Positions 27,702-36,272 of a stretch of DNA of 64,000 bases are shown one piece after another. The translations under genes and the position numbers were made by a program. Under the pieces are notes generated by a model. The model had not been told where the DNA came from and did no database searches. It saw only the letters and a list, made by a program, of their open reading frames with translations. Numbering within the stretch: the stretch's first letter is position 1; the number at the start of each line of letters is the position of its first letter. The DNA is taken from assembly GCA_945901845.1 (NCBI GenBank), contig CAMDLR010000006.1, forward strand, positions 1-64,000, given 5' to 3'. The DNA is from Sediminibacterium ginsengisoli (GTDB lineage Bacteria; Bacteroidota; Bacteroidia; Chitinophagales; Chitinophagaceae).

Positions 27702-28523
27702 ATGCTAGAAAATTTAATTGAATATTTTAATCAGATTCCAAGTACGCACCGCGCGCTTATTTTAGCTGGCGGCATAACATTTTTTTGGATCATTGAAGGC
27801 GCTATTCCGCTGTTTTCATTTTCATACCAAAAGTGGAAGCACGCCGCTATCAATATTTTTTTTACACTCACAACAGTTGTTATCAATTTTGCTTTTGCAC
27901 TTGTTATTGTTAAAGCATCTGATTGGGCCGTGGCGCAAAAATTTGGACTCTTGCAACTTGTTCAAATGCCAACATGGGTGTTTATCATTGGCGGACTTAT
28001 GCTACTTGATTTAGTAGGTGCTTGGTTCATTCATTTTATTGAACATAAAATCAAAATTTTGTGGAAATTTCACATGGTGCATCACGCAGATACCCATGTA
28101 GATACCACCACTGCTAACCGTCATCATCCGGGAGAAAGTGTTTTTAGGGTCGTGTTTACATTAATCGGTGTCGTTGTTTGCGGCGCCCCTATGTGGCTTG
28201 TGATGCTGTACCAAAGCTTAAGTGCTGTGTTTTCTCAATTCAACCACGCCAATATTAGACTCCCATTGTGGCTAGACACCGCTATTAGCTATGTGATTGT
28301 GTCGCCCAATATGCATAAGGTGCACCACCATTATATGCGCCCACAAACCGACTCTAATTACGGTAATATATTTTCTATCTGGGACCGCCTTTTTGGAACT
28401 TTTGATGCAACGCCCATGGAAAACTTGCGATATGGCCTTGATGTGCTCGATGATAGCACCGATCAAAGTTTGGCCTATCAATTAAAGGTCCCTTTTGACA
28501 AATCGGTGAAGACAGATTATTAA
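27702..28523 (+). CDS. sterol desaturase / fatty acid hydroxylase superfamily membrane protein
   Basis: Integral-membrane di-iron oxygenase-type enzyme. The eight-His signature is present in HFIEHKI, FHMVHHAD, NRHHPGE and MHKVHHHY. Four hydrophobic segments (for example LILAGGITFFWIIEGAIPLF and FIIGGLMLLDLVGAWF) flank the motifs. The length of 273 residues is usual. Substrate unknown: related bacterial proteins act on fatty acids, sphingolipids, carotenoids or alkylglycerols. It stands in a compact run dnaN-desaturase-kdsB-kdnB. Confidence 0.88.
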   Translation: MLENLIEYFNQIPSTHRALILAGGITFFWIIEGAIPLFSFSYQKWKHAAINIFFTLTTVVINFAFALVIVKASDWAVAQKFGLLQLVQMPTWVFIIGGLMLLDLVGAWFIHFIEHKIKILWKFHMVHHADTHVDTTTANRHHPGESVFRVVFTLIGVVVCGAPMWLVMLYQSLSAVFSQFNHANIRLPLWLDTAISYVIVSPNMHKVHHHYMRPQTDSNYGNIFSIWDRLFGTFDATPMENLRYGLDVLDDSTDQSLAYQLKVPFDKSVKTDY

Positions 28524-28557
28524 ATATGCCGTTTCTTTGCATCACAATTTGATGTTC

Positions 28558-29286
28558 ATGAAAACTTGTGCTTTTATTCCTGCTAGATATGCTGCTACGC
28601 GCTTTCCTGCTAAATTGATGCAGCAGCTAGGTGATAAATCTGTAATACGCCACACGTATGATAATACGGTAGCAACCGGACTTTTTTCAGATGTGTTTGT
28701 AGTAACAGATAGCACTATTATTTTTGACGAAATAACTAATAATGGCGGCAAAGCTATTATGAGCATGCGCCCCCACGAAAGCGGTAGCGATCGTATTGCT
28801 GAAGCCATTGCTCATTTAGATATTGATGTGGTGGTAAATGTGCAAGGTGATGAGCCGTTTGTAAAAAAAGAGCCGCTACAAAAATTACTAGAAGTATTTA
28901 AGGACCCAGCTCAAAATGTACGTGTGGCATCACTGATGCAAGTGCTTACGTCACAACAAAGTATCGAAGATTCCAATTATGTAAAAGTAGCGATTGATAA
29001 AAATAACAATGCCTTATTTTTTTCGCGAAGTGTGATACCATATCCTAGAAGCACCGAGAGCCCAATCACTTATTACGAACATATTGGAGTGTATGCATTT
29101 AAAAAAGAAGCACTGCTTGCATTTACCAACTGGGAAATGACGCCACTTGAAGCCGCAGAAAAAATTGAGTGCCTTCGTTATTTAGAAAATGGCGTATCCA
29201 TAAAAATGGTGACAACAAATTATATGGGCGTAGAAATTGATACCCCCGAAGACTTAGAAAAAGCAGCAAAGCTTTTACAACAATAA
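28558..29286 (+). CDS. kdsB: 3-deoxy-manno-octulosonate cytidylyltransferase
   Basis: Activates Kdo (or 8-amino-Kdo) as the CMP-sugar for lipopolysaccharide inner core. MKTCAFIPARYAATRFPAK carries the nucleotide-binding opening, followed by VVVNVQGDEPFVKKEPL with the metal Asp, YEHIGVYAFKKEAL and EKIECLRYLENG. Start chosen at 28558; ATG 28552 is in frame and possible, and the ORF-track TTG at 28537 is not. Immediately followed by a KdnB-like oxidase, so the substrate may be 8-amino-Kdo, as known for the Shewanella KdnA/KdnB/KdsB route. Confidence 0.93.
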   Translation: MKTCAFIPARYAATRFPAKLMQQLGDKSVIRHTYDNTVATGLFSDVFVVTDSTIIFDEITNNGGKAIMSMRPHESGSDRIAEAIAHLDIDVVVNVQGDEPFVKKEPLQKLLEVFKDPAQNVRVASLMQVLTSQQSIEDSNYVKVAIDKNNNALFFSRSVIPYPRSTESPITYYEHIGVYAFKKEALLAFTNWEMTPLEAAEKIECLRYLENGVSIKMVTTNYMGVEIDTPEDLEKAAKLLQQ

Positions 29287-29311
29287 ATAATACCCCAATA
29301 AAAATAACGAT

Positions 29312-30385
29312 ATGAGTTTTAGAAATTTTAAAATGGTTGACTATGTGGTGTATGGACGCGGTAGTTTTAATCAACTTGGTGAAATTTTAGCACCCAATAG
29401 AAAAGGCGATGCCCCTATGATTTTTTTAGTGGATCATTTTTTTGAAGGGAAGCCACTCGTGCAAAGAATTCCACTTATTGGAAAAGATAAAATTGTTTTT
29501 GCAGACGTTACACATGAGCCTAAAACAAAGCAGGTAGACGCTTTGGCGGCATTACTACGCGAAGAATTTGGTACCGTAAGTGGTATTGTAGGCATTGGTG
29601 GTGGCTCTACCATGGACCTTGCAAAAGCAGTTTCACTCATGATGACCAATCCGGGTTCTTCTGCCGATTATCAGGGCTGGGACCTCGTAAAAAATGCAGG
29701 TGTTTATAAAGTTGGTATTCCTACATTATCTGGAACGGGTGCCGAAGTGAGTAGAACAACGGTGTTAACAGGTCCTGTGCGAAAGCTGGGTATGAACTCC
29801 GATTTTACTCCGTTTAATCAAATTGTACTCGATCCAGATTTAGCAAAAGACGCACCGGCCAATCAACGTTTTTACACGGGTATGGATTGTTATATTCATT
29901 GCATTGAATCTTTAGAGGGTACGTACTTAAATGAGTTTAGTAAAAGCTATGGCGAAAAGGCACTGGATCTTTGCAGAAAAGTTTTTGTTGAAAAAAATAC
30001 TTGGGATGATGAAAGTGACGAGCAATTAATGATGGCATCATTTGCCGGCGGTATGAGTATTGCATATAGTCAGGTGGGTGTTGCGCATGCAGTGAGCTAT
30101 GGATTAAGTTATTTACTAGGTACCAAACATGGTATTGGCAACTGTATTGTGATGAATCATTTAGAGGAATATTATCCAGCAGGTGTTGAAGAATTTAAAT
30201 TCATGGTTCAAAAAAATAACATAGAAATTCCGGTGGGTATTTGTGCAGGATTATCGGACCAAGATTTTAATACCATGATTGATATTTCATTAAGTTTAAA
30301 ACCATTGTGGGAAAACGCACTTGGTAAAAACTGGGAAACAATAATGACGCGTCAAAAACTGCGTGCACTCTACGAAAAGCTGTAA
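29312..30385 (+). CDS. kdnB: iron-containing alcohol dehydrogenase family, KdnB-like Kdo 8-oxidase
   Basis: Predicted to oxidise the C8 hydroxyl of Kdo, the first step towards 8-amino-3,8-dideoxy-manno-octulosonate. The Fe-ADH nucleotide loop GIVGIGGGSTMDLAKAV is near residue 92, and the metal-binding residues are expected in TGMDCYIHCIESLEG and VGVAHAVSYGLSYLLGTKHGIGNC. The N-terminal FKMVDYVVYGRGSFNQLGEIL fits KdnB. The neighbour kdsB supports this reading over a generic dehydrogenase. The matching aminotransferase (kdnA) is not in the window. A hairpin terminator follows the gene. Confidence 0.75.
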   Translation: MSFRNFKMVDYVVYGRGSFNQLGEILAPNRKGDAPMIFLVDHFFEGKPLVQRIPLIGKDKIVFADVTHEPKTKQVDALAALLREEFGTVSGIVGIGGGSTMDLAKAVSLMMTNPGSSADYQGWDLVKNAGVYKVGIPTLSGTGAEVSRTTVLTGPVRKLGMNSDFTPFNQIVLDPDLAKDAPANQRFYTGMDCYIHCIESLEGTYLNEFSKSYGEKALDLCRKVFVEKNTWDDESDEQLMMASFAGGMSIAYSQVGVAHAVSYGLSYLLGTKHGIGNCIVMNHLEEYYPAGVEEFKFMVQKNNIEIPVGICAGLSDQDFNTMIDISLSLKPLWENALGKNWETIMTRQKLRALYEKL

Positions 30386-30410
30386 AGAATACGCTATTGT
30401 AATAGATTAT

Positions 30411-30440
30411 AAGATAGGGCCGTAATAAGCCCTATCTTTG
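30411..30440 (+). terminator. terminator of kdnB overlapping a TATCTTTG promoter box
   Basis: A perfect 10-bp stem, aagatagggc with gccctatctt (loop cgtaataa), ends in TTTGTTT. The right arm contains TATCTTTG (30433-30440), an exact -7 match 26 nt before the DEAD-box helicase start, so the element may both end kdnB transcription and start the next unit. Confidence 0.65.
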
Positions 30441-30466
30441 TTTATAGACACATTAAATATTTTATT

Positions 30467-31672
30467 TTGAAGTTTATAGATTTAGGATTGGATCAGCGGA
30501 TACTGGATGGTATTGATGCGATGGGATATGAGACCGCAACGCCGGTGCAACAACAAGTAATGGTTCCAATATTAGAAGGGAAAGATATTATTGCTGCTGC
30601 GCAAACAGGAACTGGAAAAACGGCGGCATTTTTATTGCCACTACTCCATAGATTATTAACCACACAGCACGACTCTCACGATATCAATGCACTTGTTATT
30701 GTTCCAACACGTGAGTTAGCGATTCAAATTGCAGAAAGCCTAGAAGGCCTTTCATATTTTACAGACGTAAGTTCTATTGCCGTTTATGGTGGTGGTGATG
30801 GCAGTTCTTTTGCTGCCGAAAAAAAAGCATTAAACACAGGTGTTGATATTGTAGTGTGTACGCCGGGCCGCATGATTGCGCATTTAAACATGGGCTATGT
30901 AAAACTAAAAGGCTTAAAATATTTAGTGCTCGATGAGGCAGACCGTATGCTAGACATGGGTTTCAACGATGACATTCAAAAAATAATTTCTTTTTTACCG
31001 GCGCAAAGACAAAACCTTTTGTTTTCTGCCACCATGCCTGTAAAAATGCGCGACCTCGCTAGAAAAATATTGACCAATCCGGTAGAAATAAATATTGCGA
31101 TTTCAAAACCACCTGAGCAAATCATACAAAAAGCATTTGTCGTTTACGAACCACAAAAAGTGCCTATTATAACCGATATGCTCAGCAGTAATGTTTATAA
31201 AAATGTAATTGTGTTTTGTTCTAAAAAACAAAATGTAAAACAACTTACACAAGAATTAAAAAGAGCCAAACTTGCCGCCGAAGAAATTCATTCGGATTTG
31301 GATCAAAAACAAAGAGAGCAGGTACTACAAGATTTTAGAAACCACAAGCTTTCTATACTAGTTGCTACCGATATTTTAAGCCGCGGCATCGACATAGAAG
31401 AAATTGACCTAGTTATTAATTACGACGTTCCTAACGATGGTGAAGATTATATTCACCGCATTGGCCGAACGGCCCGCGCAGCCACTACAGGAACGGCTTT
31501 CACACTCATTAGTGAACAGGAACAATATAAGTTTTTAGCCATCGAAGAACTACTAGGTTCTCCGGTTCCAAAAGGTGCCGTCCCGCCCGAATTTGGCGAA
31601 ACACCGGAATATGCTCCCAAGCAAAGAAGCAGAGGTAATTTTAAGCAAAGACCGGGTCACAAAAAGCGTTAA
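30467..31672 (+). CDS. DEAD-box ATP-dependent RNA helicase
   Basis: Remodels RNA structures, likely in ribosome assembly or cold adaptation. The Q motif (GYETATPVQQQVMVP), Walker A AAQTGTGKTAAF, VLDEADRMLDMGF, SAT, and HRIGRTARA are all intact. A basic tail (KQRSRGNFKQRPGHKKR) follows the helicase core; length 401. The start appears to be TTG at 30467, because the protein aligns naturally from MKFIDLGLDQRILDGI and no ATG is near. Other TTG starts occur in the window. Confidence 0.93.
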   Translation: MKFIDLGLDQRILDGIDAMGYETATPVQQQVMVPILEGKDIIAAAQTGTGKTAAFLLPLLHRLLTTQHDSHDINALVIVPTRELAIQIAESLEGLSYFTDVSSIAVYGGGDGSSFAAEKKALNTGVDIVVCTPGRMIAHLNMGYVKLKGLKYLVLDEADRMLDMGFNDDIQKIISFLPAQRQNLLFSATMPVKMRDLARKILTNPVEINIAISKPPEQIIQKAFVVYEPQKVPIITDMLSSNVYKNVIVFCSKKQNVKQLTQELKRAKLAAEEIHSDLDQKQREQVLQDFRNHKLSILVATDILSRGIDIEEIDLVINYDVPNDGEDYIHRIGRTARAATTGTAFTLISEQEQYKFLAIEELLGSPVPKGAVPPEFGETPEYAPKQRSRGNFKQRPGHKKR

Positions 31673-31730
31673 ATAATTTAGCAGATATGCAAAAAACGTT
31701 TTAATTTATACTTCAATTAAAACGCTTGCC

Positions 31731-33059
31731 ATGTCAACTAGAAGAAATTTTTTACAAAACGCAGGACTCTTAACGGGAGGCTCTGTACTTGCATCTGCAC
31801 TGGGTAATGAAAGTTTTGCCTATTTTAAAAACAGTGTCATGCCTTCCGACCGTGTTAATATTGGTGTGATAGGACTCAATGGCATGGGATGGGCTAACGC
31901 CGCTACTGCCATGCGCCTTCCAGGCGTTGTGATTGCTGCACTTTGTGACATTGATACGACAGTTATTGATGGCCGCATAGCAGAATTAAAATCTAAAAAT
32001 ATTGATACTTCTAAAATTGCGATCTATTCCGATTATAGAAAACTATTAGAAAATAAAGACGTAGATGTTGTGATTATTGGTACGCCCGATCATTGGCATG
32101 CACTACAAATGATTCATGCTTGTCAGGCAGGTAAAGACATTTATGTAGAAAAGCCAGTAGGCAATTCTATTGTAGAGTGTAACGCCATGGTGGCGGCTCA
32201 AGAAAAGTACGGAAGAGCGGTGCAAGCGGGTCAGTGGCAGCGCAGCCAACAACATTTTGGTGACGCCGTAAATTTTGTACATACTGGAAAATTGGGTGCT
32301 ATCAGAAATGTAAAAGTGTGGTGCTATTCTCAATCTAGCCCCATGCAGCCTAAAGCAGATGCGCCAGTACCTGCCGGTGTTGATTATAAAACATGGCTTG
32401 GTCCCGCTCAGTTAAGACCGTATAACCGCAACCGTTTCCATTATTCTTTTAGATGGTTTTGGGATTATGCAGGTGGTTTAATGACCGACTGGGGAGTGCA
32501 TTTATTGGATTATGCATTACTAGGCATGAAAGAAACGGCGCCTAATACGATTTCTGCAGTGGGTGGCAAATACGCTGATCCTAACGCTGCAAGCGAAACG
32601 CCAGATATGTTAAACGTACTATATGGCTTTGATAAATTTAGTGTGTCTTGGGAACAAACCATGGGCATTACCAATGGTAACTACGGAAGAGACCATGGTG
32701 TTGCGTTTCAAGGCGATAACGGCACGCTTATTTTAAATAGAAATGGTTGGGAAGTCATTGAAGAATCAAGAAGTGTCAATAAAATAATTGTTCCACTTAA
32801 CAGTTCGGTAGATAATGGCGTAGAAAAACATTGGATTAACTTTTTAGAAGTGGTTAAGTCGCGTGATTTTTCTAAACTACATTGTTCGATTCAAGAAGGT
32901 GCAAAAGTGGCCACTATTTGTCAGATGGGAAACATTGCACACCGCAGTGGCAAACAGTTACAGTGGGATCATGCTAAAAAACAATTTACGGATGCTGCGG
33001 TTAATGCAAAATATTTATCAGCTGTTTACCACAATGGATACAGCATTCCAAAAATATAA
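31731..33059 (+). CDS. Gfo/Idh/MocA family oxidoreductase, Tat-exported
   Basis: NAD(P)-dependent sugar oxidoreductase. The N-terminus has a Tat-like signal (STRRNFLQNAGLLTGGSVLASAL). The Rossmann part reads VNIGVIGLNGMGWANA, and YVEKPVGNSIVECNAM carries the EKP motif of the family. HSFRWFWDYAGG-type residues and TDWGVHLLDYALLGM form the C-terminal sheet. Length 442. The downstream gene, 4 nt away, encodes a DUF1080 protein, a pairing often seen in Bacteroidota for 3-keto-glycoside turnover. Confidence 0.9.
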   Translation: MSTRRNFLQNAGLLTGGSVLASALGNESFAYFKNSVMPSDRVNIGVIGLNGMGWANAATAMRLPGVVIAALCDIDTTVIDGRIAELKSKNIDTSKIAIYSDYRKLLENKDVDVVIIGTPDHWHALQMIHACQAGKDIYVEKPVGNSIVECNAMVAAQEKYGRAVQAGQWQRSQQHFGDAVNFVHTGKLGAIRNVKVWCYSQSSPMQPKADAPVPAGVDYKTWLGPAQLRPYNRNRFHYSFRWFWDYAGGLMTDWGVHLLDYALLGMKETAPNTISAVGGKYADPNAASETPDMLNVLYGFDKFSVSWEQTMGITNGNYGRDHGVAFQGDNGTLILNRNGWEVIEESRSVNKIIVPLNSSVDNGVEKHWINFLEVVKSRDFSKLHCSIQEGAKVATICQMGNIAHRSGKQLQWDHAKKQFTDAAVNAKYLSAVYHNGYSIPKI

Positions 33060-33063
33060 ATTG

Positions 33064-33840
33064 ATGAAAAAAATTATAGTAACGCTACTTGGTGTAACAC
33101 TCATTACTACAAGCGCGCTTGCGCAACAAAGTAGAGAGGACAGTTTAAATAGAGAAGCGGCTAAAACGGAAATTTGGGAACCGAAGCCTACAAAAGTAGA
33201 ACCCGGTAAAACGCCTTCCGACGCGCCCTCCGATGCTATTGTATTATACAATGGAAAAAATTTGGATGCTTGGCACCGTTTAGGTGGTGGTAAGGCAGGC
33301 TGGAAAATAGAAAAAGACGGTACGTTAACTGTGGTTAAAGGTTCTGGCGCCATAGAAACCAATATGCCTTTTGGTAGTTGTCAATTGCACATCGAGTGGC
33401 GATCACCCGCAGAAATTAAACAGTCGGGCCAGTACCGTGCCAATAGTGGGGTGTTTTTTATGGGTAAATATGAAATTCAAATACTGGATTCGTATACCAA
33501 TCAAACCTATGTGAATGGACAAGCGGGCGCTTTATACAAACAGCATATTCCACTTGTAAATGCAACCAAAAAACCAGGTGAATGGCAGACCTATGATATC
33601 ATTTTTACGGCTCCACAATTTTATGCCGATGGTAAAGTGCAAGTGCCAGGAAGATTTACCGTACTACACAATGGCGTACTCATTCAAAACAATGTAGATA
33701 TAAAAGGAACGATTCAGTGGGTTGGTCCAGCTGTATATGAAGCGCATCCAGCTAAACTTCCATTTTATTTACAAGACCACGACCTCGATGGCGGTAGCCC
33801 AGTGAGTTTTAAAAATATTTGGATTCGTCCATTAGATTAG
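33064..33840 (+). CDS. DUF1080 (3-keto-disaccharide hydrolase-type) secreted protein
   Basis: Concanavalin-like jelly-roll domain of the 3keto-disac_hyd family. The true start is the ATG at 33064, giving the signal peptide MKKIIVTLLGVTLITTSALAQ; the ORF-track start is inside the oxidoreductase. Motifs: DAIVLYNGKNLDAWHRLGGG, GAIETNMPFGSCQLHIEWRSP, NSGVFFMGKYEIQILDSY and HDLDGGSPVSFKNIWIRPL. Length 258. With the Gfo/Idh enzyme it could oxidise a sugar at C3 and then cleave the keto-glycoside; the substrate is unknown and no SusC/SusD pair is adjacent. Confidence 0.87.
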   Translation: MKKIIVTLLGVTLITTSALAQQSREDSLNREAAKTEIWEPKPTKVEPGKTPSDAPSDAIVLYNGKNLDAWHRLGGGKAGWKIEKDGTLTVVKGSGAIETNMPFGSCQLHIEWRSPAEIKQSGQYRANSGVFFMGKYEIQILDSYTNQTYVNGQAGALYKQHIPLVNATKKPGEWQTYDIIFTAPQFYADGKVQVPGRFTVLHNGVLIQNNVDIKGTIQWVGPAVYEAHPAKLPFYLQDHDLDGGSPVSFKNIWIRPLD

Positions 33841-33995
33841 TATTTTTTGATACTACGTATAAACACCTAATGTCCTTTGTTACCCTTGGTTTCAATCATG
33901 TAATATTTTTTTGAGGCAATGTAATAGCGTCTAGTTGTCAGCAATAATTAGGAAGTGATATTTATTATTTCCAAATTGAATAATAAAATTATTGC

Positions 33996-34754
33996 ATGTC
34001 GGAACAGCCCAGCTTTTACACGCTTATTTTGTTTTCCATACCGCTGCTCGGTGTATTTATATTTTTATTTATTTGTGTGATTTATTTCTACCACAAAAAA
34101 AATAAAACCTTACTCCACCAACTCATAACCACCGAAATTACGGCTGCCGAAAAAGAACGTAAGCGCATTGCCGCAGATTTGCATGATGATTTTGGCCAAC
34201 TACTTTCTGTTATAAGGCTTCAAGTGAGCAGCATCAATCCCGTATCTCAAGCCGATAGACAACTCATTAAAGAAGCCGCCACACACATAGATGACGTGTT
34301 AAAACGTATGCGTGTAATGAGCGAAGCCATTGTGCCCAATCAGTTATTAGCAGCGGGTTTTTGTTGGGGCGTAGAAGAACTCGTAAGCACTTTTAATAAA
34401 CTAGGAAACATTCATGTGTACTGGGAACTAAGTGGCGAACTTCCCGAATCAGAACCCGATCATTGGTTGCATCATTACCGTATTATTCAGGAAATACTCA
34501 ACAATGCAATAAAGCATTCCTGTGCAAAAAATGTTTGGATACACGCGTCACTCAACGATAAATATTTTTTCTTATCTATTACAGATGACGGTATTGGTTT
34601 TGATAAAGAGGCAGTAGCTAGGGCGGCCACTGGTTCGGGACTTAGAAATATTTTTAACCGCGTTGCACTTCTTCGTGGTCAAGTTATTATAGACACGTTG
34701 CCACAGCAAGGTGTGCGTTATCAAATAAAAACTCCCCTTAATTATGCTAAGTAA
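33996..34754 (+). CDS. membrane sensor histidine kinase (HisKA_3 / NarX-like)
   Basis: Single membrane segment near residues 10-32 (LILFSIPLLGVFIFLFICVIYF), almost no periplasmic sensor. The HisKA_3 dimerisation box is EKERKRIAADLHDDFGQLLS with the phospho-accepting His in LHDDFG. A HATPase domain follows with IIQEILNNAIKHS (N box), ITDDGIGFD (G1) and GSGLRNIFNRVALLRG (G2). Length 252. The response-regulator gene starts 11 nt before this gene ends, so they are translationally coupled. The signal is unknown. Confidence 0.92.
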   Translation: MSEQPSFYTLILFSIPLLGVFIFLFICVIYFYHKKNKTLLHQLITTEITAAEKERKRIAADLHDDFGQLLSVIRLQVSSINPVSQADRQLIKEAATHIDDVLKRMRVMSEAIVPNQLLAAGFCWGVEELVSTFNKLGNIHVYWELSGELPESEPDHWLHHYRIIQEILNNAIKHSCAKNVWIHASLNDKYFFLSITDDGIGFDKEAVARAATGSGLRNIFNRVALLRGQVIIDTLPQQGVRYQIKTPLNYAK

Positions 34755-35409
34755 AAAAATCAAAATTGTCATTGCCGATGATCACCGTATTTTTAGAGAA
34801 GGCTTAAAGCAAATGCTGGCAAGCGTTCCAAGTATCGATGTTATTGGTGAAGCCGCCGATGGCGCACAATTAATTGCGCTTGTTGCATCTGGCGCGCCCG
34901 ATGTAATTATTACGGATGTAAAAATGCCAAATCTTACTGGTACCGAAGCTGTAAAAATTTTGTGTGCAAAATATCCGGGCATCCGAATTATTGCACTCAC
35001 ATCATTTGGCGAAGATCAACAAATCATTGAAATGATTGAAGCGGGCGCCATGGGTTTTTTATCCAAAAATATTGTGCATGAAGAACTCGTAAGTGCCATT
35101 AACTCGGTGTATATGCATAATGCTTATTTTTCTCAAAGTATTACCGAAAGACTTTCAAAAATTATTGCTCAAAAAACTACGGTCCGCCACCACAATGGAA
35201 GCATCAGTTTTACCGAAGTCGAAAAACAAATTATTGGCTTGATTTGTAAAGAACTCACCAGTAAAGAAATAGCCGGTCAATTAAAAATTGGCAAACGAAC
35301 CGTAGAGAGTTACCGTATTCGAATTATGGACAAAATTGGCGCTAAGAGCTTGGCCGGAATTATCACCTATGCAGCTGGATATTTGCCTAAAAATCAACAA
35401 ATTGCGTAA
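34744..35409 (+). CDS. NarL/FixJ-type response regulator
   Basis: Receiver domain with IVIADDHRIFREGLKQML (acidic pocket), phospho-acceptor Asp in DVIITDVKMPNLTG and Lys in GFLSKNIVHEEL. A LuxR-type HTH at the C-terminus (SFTEVEKQIIGLICKELTSKEIAGQLKIGKRTVESYR) should bind DNA. Length 221. Partner of the kinase just upstream. The nearby downstream genes (outer-membrane protein, hflX) are candidate targets only by position. Confidence 0.94.
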   Translation: MLSKKIKIVIADDHRIFREGLKQMLASVPSIDVIGEAADGAQLIALVASGAPDVIITDVKMPNLTGTEAVKILCAKYPGIRIIALTSFGEDQQIIEMIEAGAMGFLSKNIVHEELVSAINSVYMHNAYFSQSITERLSKIIAQKTTVRHHNGSISFTEVEKQIIGLICKELTSKEIAGQLKIGKRTVESYRIRIMDKIGAKSLAGIITYAAGYLPKNQQIA

Positions 35410-35523
35410 AATTGGCCTTAAAAACCAAAATAAAGCAGTTTTGACTAATTTTTAACCACCGCCTTGATGTCAATTCAGTTATTTTTGTGGCCAATTGTAT
35501 TTATACAGCGAACCAAACGAACA

Positions 35524-36261
35524 ATGAAAAAATTAGTATTCTTAAGCCTCGCGCTAACTGCTGCCCTTTTTGCAACCGCTCAAACAGCAAAAAAACCAAC
35601 CAAAGACTGGAGTAAATTTGATTTTACCAATCGTGCCGCAGATCATCTTGTCATTCAGTACGGAGCAGACGCTTGGCTAAATAGGCCTACGGCACTTCGC
35701 ACCGGAAATGGTTTTAGCAGACATTTTAATGTTTATTTCATGTTTGACAAGCCTGTAAAATCAAATCCTAAATATAGTGTTGCTTATGGTATTGGTTTAG
35801 GAACTAGTCATATATTTTTTGACAACACAAGAGTCGATTTTAAATCTGGCGCCCCTACACTTCAATACACAGCGGTGGATAGTGTAGATCATTTCAAAAA
35901 AAATAAAGCCACAAGTATTTACGCCGAAATTCCTGCCGAAATCAGATACTATTCTAACCCAGAAAATCCTAACAAATCTTGGAAGGCCGCTATTGGTGTT
36001 AAAGTGGGTTCTTTATTAAAAGCATATACAAAAGGGAAAAACCTAATTAATAAACAAGGTGAATCGGTGTATGGCACGGCTTACATAGAAAAAAATGTTT
36101 CCAAGCGTTACATTAATGGAACCAGCCTTGCCGTTACAGGTAGAGTTGGTTATGGTAGCTTATCACTTCATGCGGGCTATCAATTTAATAGTGTTCTTAA
36201 AGAAGGATTTGGACCTACCATGCAACGTTTATCTGTAGGTATTACACTCAGCGGTTTATAA
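35524..36261 (+). CDS. outer-membrane beta-barrel protein
   Basis: The ATG at 35524 gives a clear signal peptide (LVFLSLALTAALFATAQ); the ORF-track start is 60 nt earlier and unlikely. The mature 225 residues show alternating hydrophobic strands and aromatic girdles (HFNVYFMFDKPVK, YSVAYGIGLGTSHIFF, ATSIYAEIPAEIRYY, WKAAIGVKVGSLL, LHAGYQFNSVLKEGFGPTMQRLSVGITL), as in the PorT-like/OmpA-like small-barrel group of Bacteroidota. Function unknown. A TATTTTTG element (35480-35487) lies 36 nt upstream. Confidence 0.75.
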   Translation: MKKLVFLSLALTAALFATAQTAKKPTKDWSKFDFTNRAADHLVIQYGADAWLNRPTALRTGNGFSRHFNVYFMFDKPVKSNPKYSVAYGIGLGTSHIFFDNTRVDFKSGAPTLQYTAVDSVDHFKKNKATSIYAEIPAEIRYYSNPENPNKSWKAAIGVKVGSLLKAYTKGKNLINKQGESVYGTAYIEKNVSKRYINGTSLAVTGRVGYGSLSLHAGYQFNSVLKEGFGPTMQRLSVGITLSGL

Positions 36262-36272
36262 ATTTTGATATT

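Noticed and set aside
32863-33063. N-terminal extension of the DUF1080 ORF
   Set aside because: Overlaps the oxidoreductase gene; a signal peptide begins at 33064.
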